Shown: positions 1 through 6,934, counted from the stretch's first letter. The stretch is 8,048 nucleotides of DNA from JAJYZP01 sp049964535 (GCA_049964535.1 JBMFXG010000127.1:1-8048), one strand, 5' to 3'. Numbers and translations are program-made. The notes: generated by a model from the sequence alone, not told the origin.

Positions 1-921
1 GGTCTTCTCGTAGAGCGTCATGTCCAAGAGCGAGAGCGAGACCTCGCTCGATAGCCAAGAAGCGATAGCGGTCACGACGGCCGTGCCGTTCTTGCCTACG
101 AGTGCAAGCGTTGGAGCAATGAGATCTCCGGTAGCAACTCCTGTTGCTATCACCGCTACATTTGCCATCTGCCCTCGGGTGATATCTGCCACGAGAGACT
201 TGGCCTCTTCTAGCGAGGCGGCGGTGTGAGTTGCACCAAAGATCTTGGCCTGGTCCCGCTTGAACTGGACTGGATCGACGGCGACGATCTGTGTTGCTCC
301 AGCGAGCCGAGCGCCTTGGAGGGCATTCGAACCGATTCCTCCGCAGCCGACGACTACGACGGTGTCGCCCGGCCTCGCGCCACCAGCGTAGATCATGGAG
401 CCGACGCCGGTGGTGACGCCGCAACCTACGAGTGATGCCTTGTCGAGTGGGATGGCATTGTCGATCTTGATCGTTGAGTTCTCGTGCGCGATCACGTACG
501 GCGAGAAGGTGCCGAGACAACACATGGTACCGATGCCTTGGCCTCGGGCATGGATTCGCTGTCCACCCGAGAGCTCTTCACCTGAGAGGATCGAAGCGCC
601 GCTCTCACAGAGATTCTGGTGCCCGCTTGCACACGCAACGCAGCGACCGCAGGAAGGTATGAAACCAAGGACAACGTGGTCCCCCTCTTGGATTGAGGTA
701 ACTCGAGAGCCGACCGCCTCGACGATGCCCGCACCTTCGTGCCCCCCGACGATCGGCAGCGGTGCGGGTAGGTCGCCGGTCGTAAGGTGTTCGTCAGAGT
801 GACAGAGCCCCGAGGAGGCGAGCCGAACGCGGACCTCGAACTCTTGGGGATCGTCGAGCTCTACCTCCTCAACGCTCCAAGGGGCACCGACCTCCCAAAG
901 TACTGCTGCTTGGGTCTTCAT
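1..921 (-). CDS. NDMA-dependent (mycofactocin-type) zinc alcohol dehydrogenase, 3' end missing
   Basis: Medium-chain dehydrogenase/reductase, predicted to oxidise alcohols in the cytoplasm. The 307 visible residues begin MKTQAAVLWEVGAPWSVEEV and align from memory with mycobacterial AdhB and the Rxyl_3153-type NDMA-dependent family. These enzymes hold NAD(H) tightly and pass electrons to mycofactocin or an artificial acceptor. Catalytic-zinc ligands are C40 (GLCHSD), H61 (GGHEGAG) and C167 (GCGVTTG). The structural-zinc cysteines are C91, C94, C97 and C105. The Rossmann glycine motif VGCGGIG lies at 191-197, and D216 in AVDPVQFKRDQ follows the second strand, the position that holds the NAD ribose. 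The reading frame is open at base 1, so about 60-70 residues are missing compared with a family length near 370. The start at 921 is chosen because GGAGGT lies just upstream and the N-terminus matches the family. An in-frame ATG at 951 would add ten residues (MAATSKLEVE) but is less likely. It is divergent from dnaE. Family assignment is firm; the substrate is unknown. Confidence 0.93.
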   Translation of the reverse strand, partial: MKTQAAVLWEVGAPWSVEEVELDDPQEFEVRVRLASSGLCHSDEHLTTGDLPAPLPIVGGHEGAGIVEAVGSRVTSIQEGDHVVLGFIPSCGRCVACASGHQNLCESGASILSGEELSGGQRIHARGQGIGTMCCLGTFSPYVIAHENSTIKIDNAIPLDKASLVGCGVTTGVGSMIYAGGARPGDTVVVVGCGGIGSNALQGARLAGATQIVAVDPVQFKRDQAKIFGATHTAASLEEAKSLVADITRGQMANVAVIATGVATGDLIAPTLALVGKNGTAVVTAIASWLSSEVSLSLLDMTLYEKT

Positions 922-1110
922 TTCAACCTCCAATTTCGAAGTGGCGGCCATCTCATTGGTCAACTTCGTGACGACGGTAGTTCCGATACCTAGTGTCTAT
1001 CACGACATTGCGCTCATGGCCCGGCAACCGCCAGGAGTCGGTGGTGAGATCTCCTAAGGTATGCCATACGTTGTGGTTTACGAACGGAAAATTCGGAGTC
1101 AGAAAGTGGT
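922..1110. other. Divergent intergenic region between the dehydrogenase and dnaE
   Basis: This 189-base gap must hold the promoters for both divergent genes. I could not find a -35/-10 pair with good spacing in either direction, so none is called. Two symmetrical elements are present. A 6-bp stem, ACCGCC with GGTGGT (one G-T pair), at 1027-1045 has the loop AGGAGTC. A small inverted repeat, GTATG-C-CATAC, lies at 1059-1069. Neither is followed by a T run, so they are not terminators. The second could be a regulator site, but it is short enough to arise by chance. Confidence 0.5.
926..931 (-). promoter_or_regulatory. Ribosome binding site deciding the dehydrogenase start
   Basis: On the minus strand GGAGGT lies four bases before the ATG at 921. 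It is a near-perfect Shine-Dalgarno sequence and supports this start over the in-frame ATG at 951, which would put the site inside the gene. Confidence 0.7.
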
Positions 1111-4100
1111 ATGGCCATGAGTGACAAGGGCTTCGTCCATCTTCATACCCATAGTGAGTATTCCATGTTGGACGGTGCCTCTCGGGTTCAGGAACTGGTG
1201 AAGGCGGTTCGATCCGACGGCCAATCAGCGCTGGGAATTACCGATCATGGGAACATGTATGGTGCTCTTGAGTTCTATAAGTCGGCTCGCGCTCAAGGTA
1301 TCAATCCGATCATCGGATTTGAGGCCTATATGGCGAAGTCCTCTCGTCAAGAACGACCGCAGCGTCGTGGCAAGATCGACGACACCGGAGGTGACGTCGA
1401 TGGCGGGGAGAAGCTGTACTACCATCTCACGCTCTTGGCAGAGTCCACGCTTGGGTATCACAACCTGATACAGCTCTCGAGTGCAGCCTATCTCGAAGGG
1501 TACTACTACAAGCCTCGTCTCGACTTCGAGCTCCTTGAGCGATACCACGAAGGTGTGATTGCGACGACGGGTTGCCTCGGTGGTCTAGTCCTGCAGGCCC
1601 TGCTTCGTGATGATGAAGAGGAGGCAACCCAAGTTGCTGGAAGACTCCAAGATATTTTTGGGCGTGACTCACTCTTCGTTGAACTGCAAGATCAGGGCCT
1701 ACCTGAGCAGCATCGAACGAATCCCGGTCTGATCTCGCTAGCGAAGCGTATTAATGCTCCCCTCTTGGCGACCAACGACTCTCACTACACGCATCGGTCG
1801 GATGCGGTGGTGCATGATGCTCTGCTCTGCGTACAGACCGGCGCTACTCTCCAAGATGAGAAACGTTTTCGCTTCCATGGCGAGGAGCACTACCTCAAGA
1901 CCGCAGCTGAGATGCGGTCCCTTTTTCGAGAGGTTCCGGAGGCGTGCGACAACACGTTGTGGATAGCGGAACGAGCACACGTCGAGATCGAGTTTAACAA
2001 GCCGAAGCTCCCAGAGTTTGAAGTCCCCGCCGAGTTCCGAGCCGAGACCTACGAGGTCGCCGCCTCACGGTATCTGCGCCATCTTACCTTTGAAGGGGCG
2101 AAGGAGCGATACGGAGATCCTCTCGCGCCCGAGGTGAGAGAGCGACTCGATTATGAACTCGGAGTCATCTCGGAGATGGGCTTCTCTGCGTACTTCTTGG
2201 TGGTCGGAGACTTGATCTCCTTCGCTCGAGCTTCGAAGATTCGAGTCGGACCGGGGCGTGGATCTGCAGCGGGATGTTGTGTGGCGTACTGTTTAGGGAT
2301 CGTTGACCTCGATCCAATTCGCTACGACCTTCTCTTCGAGCGCTTCTTGAATCCCGGTCGAAAGCAGATGCCCGATATCGACATGGACTTTGACGAGCGT
2401 TATCGGGCAGATATGATCCGGTACGCCTCCGAGAAGTACGGCCAGGACCACGTAGCTCAGATCGTGACCTTCTCCACGATCAAGGCGCGTGCTGCCGTTC
2501 GGGACGCCGCTCGAGTCCTTGGTATGCCCTATGCGGTTGGTGATCGGGCGGCTAAGGCTATGCCTCCTCTCATTCTTGGGCGAGATACACCGATTGCGGC
2601 GTGTCTTGAGCTTCAAGAGGGTTACGAAGAGGGCTACAAGATGGCGGCAGAGCTGCGGGAGATGGTTGCAACCGACCGCGAGGTTGGCGCAGTGATCGAG
2701 GTGGCGAAAGGCCTCGAGGGGCTTCGTCGTCAAGACGGTATTCACGCAGCGGCGGTGGTGATTACACACGCCCCACTCACAGAGTACCTTCCGATTCAAC
2801 GCAAACCAGATCCTGGGGGTCAGGCCGATTTGAGCCCGGTCGTAACGCAGTACGAGATGCACGGCGTTGAAGAGCTTGGATTGTTGAAGATGGACTTCCT
2901 CGGTCTTCGGACCCTGGCGGTCATCGAGCGGGCGGTCGACCTCGTAGAGAGTTCTACGGGAACCCGCGTCGATATCGATCACGTTCCACTCGATGATGCA
3001 ACTACCTTTGCGATGCTGCAGCGTTCCGACACTATTGGCGTCTTCCAGCTTGAGAGCGGCCCGATGCGCACGTTGATGCGGTCTTTAGCACCGACGAGCT
3101 TCGATGATATCGCTGCGCTCGTAGCGCTCTATCGACCGGGTCCGATGGCTGCAAACATGCACAATGACTATGCAGATCGTAAAAATGGGCGCAAAGAGAT
3201 CTCGTACCTTCATCCAGAGCTTGCGGAACTGCTCGGCGATACCTACGGTTTGATGATCTATCAGGAGTCGATGATGCGAGTTGCTCAGCGCTTTGCCGGC
3301 TTCACCCTTGAAGAGGCCGATAATCTTCGAAAGGCCTGCGGTAAGAAGAATCGGGAGCTCATTGCTGCGGAGCGAGCCAAATTCGTGGCTGGTTGTGGGA
3401 GAACAGGATATGGCGAAGCGCTTGGAACCGCGCTCTTTGATATCATCGAGCCATTCGCTGACTACGCCTTCAATAAGAGTCACTCCTATGGTTACGGATT
3501 TGTTGCCTACCAGACGGCGTGGTTGAAGGCGAACTTTCCTGTACAGTACCTTGCTGCACTGCTCACGTCGGTCAAAGACGACAAGGATAAGACAGCGGTC
3601 TACCTCGCAGACGCAGCTCTCCATGGCATCTCGGTGCTCGTCCCTGATGTCAATGTGTCGCAGGCTGACTTTACGGTTGTAAACCTCCCCGAAGGCGATC
3701 AAGCGATCTCCTTTGGTCTCGCTTCCGTTCGTAACGTCGGTGCCTCGATCGTGGCGTTGATCGTCGAGGAGCGAGAGAAGAACGGGCCGTTCTCCTCCTT
3801 TGTGGATTTCTGTTTTCGGGTCGATCCGACGGTCTTGAATCGTCGAGCAATTGAATCGCTGATCAAAGCTGGAGGCTTCGACAGCCTTGGACACACAAGG
3901 AAGGGACTTCTCGCCGTGCACGATCTCGTGCTCTCCAAGGTGATCGATCGCCGTCGTGAGATGGAACGAGGCGTCTTCGGTCTCTTCGATGTGCAGCCCG
4001 ACGGCGAGGACGTTACTGCGGTTGTCGACATCGATGTCGAGATTCCATCATCAGAGTGGTCTCAGAAAGAGCTCCTCGTCTACGAGAAGGACATGTTAGG

Positions 4101-4692
4101 GCTCTACGTCTCGAACCACCCCCTCAAGGGCCACGAGCGCGAACTGCGCGCTCGCTCTGAGCATCGACTTCTCGAGATCAACGAGACCCCTGAGCGGTTT
4201 GCTCGAGATGAGGTTGTGGTGAGTGGTATCGCAACGGCGGTTGTGAAGCGCTACACCAAGCGTGGCGACTTGATGGCCAACTTTGTACTGGAAGACATGG
4301 AGTCCTCCATTGAAGTTTTTGTCTTTGCGAGGACCATGGCAGAGGTAGGACACCTCCTTGAGGAGGACGGTGTCTATCTGGTGCGGGGCCGACTGGATCA
4401 GCGGGAGGATCAAGTCAAGCTCGTCTGTCGTGAGCTCGAACCGATCGAGCTTGGTCACGCAAGTGAGGGGAGCGGAATCTTCGAGATCACGATTGCGCCA
4501 CCGGCGGCATCGCAGGCGAAGTTGCATCAACTGCGACTGGTCTTAGAAGAGCACAGCGGTTCGAGCCGGGTTCGGCTCCACGTTGGTTCTCGGGCTTTTG
4601 ACCTGCCTCCTGAGCTGAGGGTTGACGCAAGCGGGCCAATAGTTGGATCGATAAAAGAGCTGTTCGGAGCGGCAATCATTGGGGTTGGGTGA
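1111..4692 (+). CDS. dnaE: DNA polymerase III alpha subunit (DnaE1 type)
   Basis: Replicative polymerase subunit that synthesises DNA on both strands in the holoenzyme with the beta clamp and clamp loader. The 1193 residues (mycobacterial DnaE1 is about 1184) match it from end to end. The PHP domain (about 6-290) carries all nine expected metal ligands: H12, H14, D21, H46, E71, H105, C155, D223 and H225. The polymerase core has GPGRGS at 380-385, catalytic D422 and D424 in PDIDMDFD, and D595 in LLKMDFLGL. YRPGPM is at 674-679 and FADYAFNKSH near 782-791. The helix-hairpin-helix region spans about 850-927, ending LNRRAIESLIKAGGFDSLG. An OB fold (about 1033-1112) and a small C-terminal domain follow. 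Length and domain order fit DnaE1, not the shorter mutagenic DnaE2/ImuC. The internal clamp-binding motif is VFGLF at 955-959, where the usual first glutamine is valine. No strong Shine-Dalgarno is seen; the ATG at 1117 (M3) is an alternative start. Confidence 0.98.
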   Translation: MAMSDKGFVHLHTHSEYSMLDGASRVQELVKAVRSDGQSALGITDHGNMYGALEFYKSARAQGINPIIGFEAYMAKSSRQERPQRRGKIDDTGGDVDGGEKLYYHLTLLAESTLGYHNLIQLSSAAYLEGYYYKPRLDFELLERYHEGVIATTGCLGGLVLQALLRDDEEEATQVAGRLQDIFGRDSLFVELQDQGLPEQHRTNPGLISLAKRINAPLLATNDSHYTHRSDAVVHDALLCVQTGATLQDEKRFRFHGEEHYLKTAAEMRSLFREVPEACDNTLWIAERAHVEIEFNKPKLPEFEVPAEFRAETYEVAASRYLRHLTFEGAKERYGDPLAPEVRERLDYELGVISEMGFSAYFLVVGDLISFARASKIRVGPGRGSAAGCCVAYCLGIVDLDPIRYDLLFERFLNPGRKQMPDIDMDFDERYRADMIRYASEKYGQDHVAQIVTFSTIKARAAVRDAARVLGMPYAVGDRAAKAMPPLILGRDTPIAACLELQEGYEEGYKMAAELREMVATDREVGAVIEVAKGLEGLRRQDGIHAAAVVITHAPLTEYLPIQRKPDPGGQADLSPVVTQYEMHGVEELGLLKMDFLGLRTLAVIERAVDLVESSTGTRVDIDHVPLDDATTFAMLQRSDTIGVFQLESGPMRTLMRSLAPTSFDDIAALVALYRPGPMAANMHNDYADRKNGRKEISYLHPELAELLGDTYGLMIYQESMMRVAQRFAGFTLEEADNLRKACGKKNRELIAAERAKFVAGCGRTGYGEALGTALFDIIEPFADYAFNKSHSYGYGFVAYQTAWLKANFPVQYLAALLTSVKDDKDKTAVYLADAALHGISVLVPDVNVSQADFTVVNLPEGDQAISFGLASVRNVGASIVALIVEEREKNGPFSSFVDFCFRVDPTVLNRRAIESLIKAGGFDSLGHTRKGLLAVHDLVLSKVIDRRREMERGVFGLFDVQPDGEDVTAVVDIDVEIPSSEWSQKELLVYEKDMLGLYVSNHPLKGHERELRARSEHRLLEINETPERFARDEVVVSGIATAVVKRYTKRGDLMANFVLEDMESSIEVFVFARTMAEVGHLLEEDGVYLVRGRLDQREDQVKLVCRELEPIELGHASEGSGIFEITIAPPAASQAKLHQLRLVLEEHSGSSRVRLHVGSRAFDLPPELRVDASGPIVGSIKELFGAAIIGVG

Positions 4693-4756
4693 GGAGGTGT
4701 CGTTGCGGGACGACCTCGTGTCGACTAGACTAGGTGAAACCATTGACGATCCATAG
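4692..4756 (+). other. Possible 17-codon leader reading frame with strong Shine-Dalgarno
   Basis: A near-ideal Shine-Dalgarno, AGGAGGTG, begins at 4692 on the last base of the dnaE stop codon. Three bases after it, TTG at 4703 opens a frame that would encode MRDDLVSTRLGETIDDP and stops at TAG 4754-4756. That stop overlaps the AGGAG (4755-4759) serving the next gene, the layout expected for translational coupling from dnaE. The peptide resembles nothing I know, and a short open frame is weak evidence alone. The same TTG is also the proposed -35 element of a promoter, so the two readings compete. Confidence 0.25.
4703..4731 (+). promoter_or_regulatory. Candidate promoter for the 224-aa gene
   Basis: TTGCGG (4703-4708) and TAGACT (4726-4731) are separated by exactly 17 bases, a fair sigma-70-type match. 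Transcription would start near 4738. This lies downstream of the GTG at 4734, so it would rule that GTG out as a start and leave a leader of about 30 bases before the ATG at 4770. It was identified by eye only. Confidence 0.35.
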
Positions 4757-4759
4757 GAG
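4755..4759 (+). promoter_or_regulatory. Ribosome binding site deciding the 224-aa gene start
   Basis: AGGAG lies ten bases before ATG 4770. It favours that start over an in-frame GTG at 4734, which would put this site inside the gene and add twelve residues. Confidence 0.6.
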
Positions 4760-4769
4760 TTGCGTAACC

Positions 4770-5444
4770 ATGGCAATCGATGTAATCACTCGTGATGCAG
4801 CCTCCCTCGGAGACGCGGAGCTTTCGGAGATGGCCGAGTTTGCCCTCGCCCAGGGAACCCCATTCGATGTTGGATTTCTCTCGAAGCTTCGCGAGGAGTG
4901 GGTCCTGTGCACTGAGATTCGTGACGATGACAAGCTCATAGCGAGCGCGCTGTGCACTTTAGAGCGCATTGGCGGTACACCGTCCATCTTGATTGGCTTG
5001 GCCGTGATTGAATCGGGGGCGCACGAGAAGGAGATCCTCTTCGAACTGCTCGCAGAGCAGTACCGAAAAGCGCTTCTTGCATTTCCTGATGAGGATGTAC
5101 TCGTCGGTGTTCGTCTGGTGAGTCCTGCCGGTTACGACGTCTTCACTGGCCTTGAAGATATCGTCCCTCGACCGGATCATAAGCCCACCGGCGAAGAGCG
5201 AGCTTGGGCGCGCAGATTGGCTCGACGATTTGGAGCAGAGACGCAGCTCGACGATCGTACTTTTGTGATCTCGGGAGGTGGCGCGGCCGCTGCCCATCTC
5301 GCCTACGGCAATGTCGAGCTTCGAACGCCTGACGGGTACGGAATCCACTTTGACCAGGTTGTGAGCGAAGAGAACGATACCCTCGTGGCGTTCGGCTGGG
5401 CCATGGCCGAGAGGCTGGCCGACGGTTCACTGCCGGGAGAGTAG
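4770..5444 (+). CDS. Conserved-looking hypothetical protein, possibly acetyltransferase-fold
   Basis: I do not recognise this 224-residue protein by name. It begins MAIDVITRDAASLGDAELSE and is acidic, soluble-looking and without a signal peptide or membrane segment. Residues about 50-100 read like the middle of a GNAT fold: a strand pair ending in ILIGLAVIES, then a helix (EILFELLAEQYRKALLAF), then a strand and VSPAGYDVFTGLE, where acetyltransferases often have an asparagine-proline loop and a bulky-residue-glycine-phenylalanine ending. The acetyl-CoA pyrophosphate loop (Q/R-x-x-G-x-G/A) is not visible, so this may be a degenerate or non-catalytic relative, or the resemblance may be accidental. 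A second half (about 140-224) holds a basic helix (EERAWARRLARRFGAE), a glycine/alanine stretch (ISGGGAAAAHLAYGN) and an acidic C-terminus. The start is set by AGGAG at 4755. It follows dnaE by 77 bases in the same direction and could be co-transcribed or use its own promoter. Confidence 0.8.
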   Translation: MAIDVITRDAASLGDAELSEMAEFALAQGTPFDVGFLSKLREEWVLCTEIRDDDKLIASALCTLERIGGTPSILIGLAVIESGAHEKEILFELLAEQYRKALLAFPDEDVLVGVRLVSPAGYDVFTGLEDIVPRPDHKPTGEERAWARRLARRFGAETQLDDRTFVISGGGAAAAHLAYGNVELRTPDGYGIHFDQVVSEENDTLVAFGWAMAERLADGSLPGE

Positions 5445-5481
5445 TTCTCTCGAGACCCTCTACTGGAGAGCTCCATGCTCC

Positions 5482-5511
5482 CTTGTTGAGGAGTATCTTG
5501 TTGAGGAGTAT
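5482..5511 (+). repeat. Perfect 15-bp tandem duplication
   Basis: CTTGTTGAGGAGTAT occurs twice back to back (5482-5496 and 5497-5511) without a mismatch. It sits between the 224-aa gene and the amidase. Each copy carries a Shine-Dalgarno-like GAGGAG. An identical two-copy repeat suggests a recent slippage or duplication event. Confidence 0.9.
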
Positions 5512-5514
5512 TTG
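5486..5514 (+). promoter_or_regulatory. Weak candidate promoter for the amidase
   Basis: TTGAGG (5486-5491, in the first repeat copy) and TATTTG (5509-5514, overlapping the end of the second copy) are 17 bases apart. The -10 match is poor. If real, the tandem duplication created the spacing, and the transcript would begin about 5521, a few bases before the hairpin at 5529. Confidence 0.2.
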
Positions 5515-5524
5515 AGATTGGCTC

Positions 5525-6934
5525 GTGTGGGTCCCTAGACTTCGGTCTGTGGACCTGTTATCACTGTCGCTGACAGAAATCATTAAGCTCCTCGATGCTC
5601 GCAGCGTGAGCGCTGTCGAGGTTGTGTCGCAAACGTGTGCACGCATTGAGGAGAAGAATCCTGCTCTCAACGCAGTCGTGTCGTTCGACGCGGACCGGGC
5701 TATCGATGAAGCTCGGAGAATCGACGATCGAAGAGCAAGGGGTGAGGTTCTGGGTCTTTTATCTGGCGTTCCGTTCGTCGTCAAAGACCTGGAAGAAGCA
5801 GCGGGCTTCGTGACCACCAAGGGCTCGCTCTTGCACGCTCATGACCCAGTGGCAGAGTCAGACTCCTACCTCGTTGAGCGTTATCGGGCCCTGGGGGCGA
5901 TCGTCGTGGGCAAGTCGAATACCCCCGAGTTTGGCTGGACCGGGGAGACCGTGAACCGAGTTTTTGGAGCAACGAAGAATCCGCACGACCCGAGATACTC
6001 TCCAGGAGGATCTTCTGGAGGCAGCGCATGCGCCGTTGCGTCTGCGATGGTACCGTTTGCTACCGGGTCCGACGGAGGTGGATCTCTCCGAATCCCATCT
6101 GCGCTCTGTGGTTTGAGTGGCTTTAAGTGCTCTTCGGGGGTTGTGCCATCCCCTAGTGCAGTCGCTCCGAGCTGGTTCGATCTCTCGGTGAGTGGTCCCC
6201 TGGCAAGAAGCTTCGACGATCTTGCCCTACTCCTCGACGAAATCGCAGTGTTCGAAGAGGGCGATCTTCGTTCGCATCTGCTCTACCCTGGCCTATTCCG
6301 ACAGCATGTCGCGCTTCGAAGAGCTCCTCGACGACTCCTCGCCTCGCTGACGCTCGGCTACGCTCCAGTCGATGAAGAGGTTCGGCGTGTTTTTCTCGAA
6401 TCCGTGGAACGCATCGAGATGAGTGGCGTCGAGGTCTCTTGGAGGGAGGATATCTTCGACACCGATCCGGTCTTCTCCTGGATGACCCTCACTTCAGCGA
6501 TGACGCGTGCGACTTTGGAATCTGAAGGTCTCTCCAGTGAGGACGAGCGCTTAGACCTTGGGCTGCGGGAGGTGCTGCGCCACGTCGAGAATCTCTCTGC
6601 CTCGCAGCTCCTCGCTGCACTTGGGGAATCGTATCGTCTTGCCTATCGACTGTCAGAGGTGATGGCCGGATTCGATGGTCTGTTGACTCCGACCGTCTCG
6701 ACCACGACCCCGCTGAGCGGATCAAGTGGGACGGTCAATGGGATACCTACCTCGAACTGGGTGCGCTTTACCTATCCCTTCAACATGACACGTTCGCCGG
6801 CTGCCACCATTCCCGTCGGAGTGAGTGAGAGCGGGCTTCCTCTTGGGATTCAGCTCGTAGGTCATAGAGATGGGGATCGTACCTTACTGGGACACGCCGC
6901 GTTCTGCGAGGATCTCTTCTCTCATAACGCGTGA
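5525..6934 (+). CDS. Amidase-signature family hydrolase
   Basis: Cytoplasmic serine hydrolase expected to cleave a carboxamide or related C-N bond; the substrate cannot be read from the sequence. The 469 residues fit the family's usual 450-500. Counting from GTG 5525, the full Ser-cisSer-Lys triad is present: K87 in GVPFVVKDLE, cis-Ser S163 in GGSSGGSA, and nucleophile S187 in SDGGGSLRIPSALCG. The 24-residue gap between the serines equals that of the classical family. The C-terminal part keeps the typical LLTPTVSTTTP and the NMTRSPAATIPVGVSESGLPLGIQLVG stretch. There is no sign of GatA-type context: gatB and gatC are absent, so this is a stand-alone amidase. The start is uncertain. GTG 5525 has GAGGAG 16 bases away, too far to be ideal. 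GTG 5549 would give MDLLSLSLTEI, a typical N-terminus, but lies in a hairpin. It follows the 224-aa gene by 80 bases. No terminator is seen after it. Confidence 0.93.
   Translation: MWVPRLRSVDLLSLSLTEIIKLLDARSVSAVEVVSQTCARIEEKNPALNAVVSFDADRAIDEARRIDDRRARGEVLGLLSGVPFVVKDLEEAAGFVTTKGSLLHAHDPVAESDSYLVERYRALGAIVVGKSNTPEFGWTGETVNRVFGATKNPHDPRYSPGGSSGGSACAVASAMVPFATGSDGGGSLRIPSALCGLSGFKCSSGVVPSPSAVAPSWFDLSVSGPLARSFDDLALLLDEIAVFEEGDLRSHLLYPGLFRQHVALRRAPRRLLASLTLGYAPVDEEVRRVFLESVERIEMSGVEVSWREDIFDTDPVFSWMTLTSAMTRATLESEGLSSEDERLDLGLREVLRHVENLSASQLLAALGESYRLAYRLSEVMAGFDGLLTPTVSTTTPLSGSSGTVNGIPTSNWVRFTYPFNMTRSPAATIPVGVSESGLPLGIQLVGHRDGDRTLLGHAAFCEDLFSHNA
5529..5556 (+). promoter_or_regulatory. Strong UUCG-tetraloop hairpin at the amidase start
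   Basis: The RNA from this strand folds into a stem of about 12 pairs capped by C(UUCG)G, one of the most stable RNA tetraloops. The inner stem is AGAC with GTCT plus a T-G wobble. A single C-T mismatch (5535/5550) separates it from the outer stem, GGTCC (5530-5534) with GGACC (5551-5555), plus an end wobble. No T tract follows, so it is not a standard intrinsic terminator. The GTG at 5549, one of two candidate amidase starts, lies inside the right arm. Confidence 0.7.

Noticed and set aside
395..802. Plus-strand open frame of 135 codons
   Set aside because: It lies antisense to the dehydrogenase, whose frame shows unmistakable zinc and NAD motifs. The plus-strand product resembles nothing.
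2293..2982. Minus-strand open frame of 229 codons inside dnaE
   Set aside because: Antisense to the conserved polymerase core. No recognisable domain and no credible Shine-Dalgarno, so it is a by-product of dnaE codon use.
3085..3921. Minus-strand open frame of 278 codons inside dnaE
   Set aside because: Same reason. Although long, it mirrors conserved DnaE sequence and shows no family signature.
4734..4769. GTG 4734 as a start for the 224-aa gene
   Set aside because: The well-placed AGGAG at 4755-4759 points to ATG 4770, and the candidate promoter would start transcription after 4734.
5437..5464. Terminator after the 224-aa gene
   Set aside because: Only 5-bp stems are available (GAGAG-TAGTT-CTCTC at 5437-5451, or AGTAG with CTACT at 5440-5464), they are weak, and no T run follows.
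5143..5820. Minus-strand open frame of 225 codons spanning the 224-aa gene, the gap and the amidase start
   Set aside because: It crosses two plus-strand genes, one of them firmly identified. Its product is low-complexity, rich in Ser, Arg and Thr, and includes the translated tandem repeat (ILLNKILLNK).
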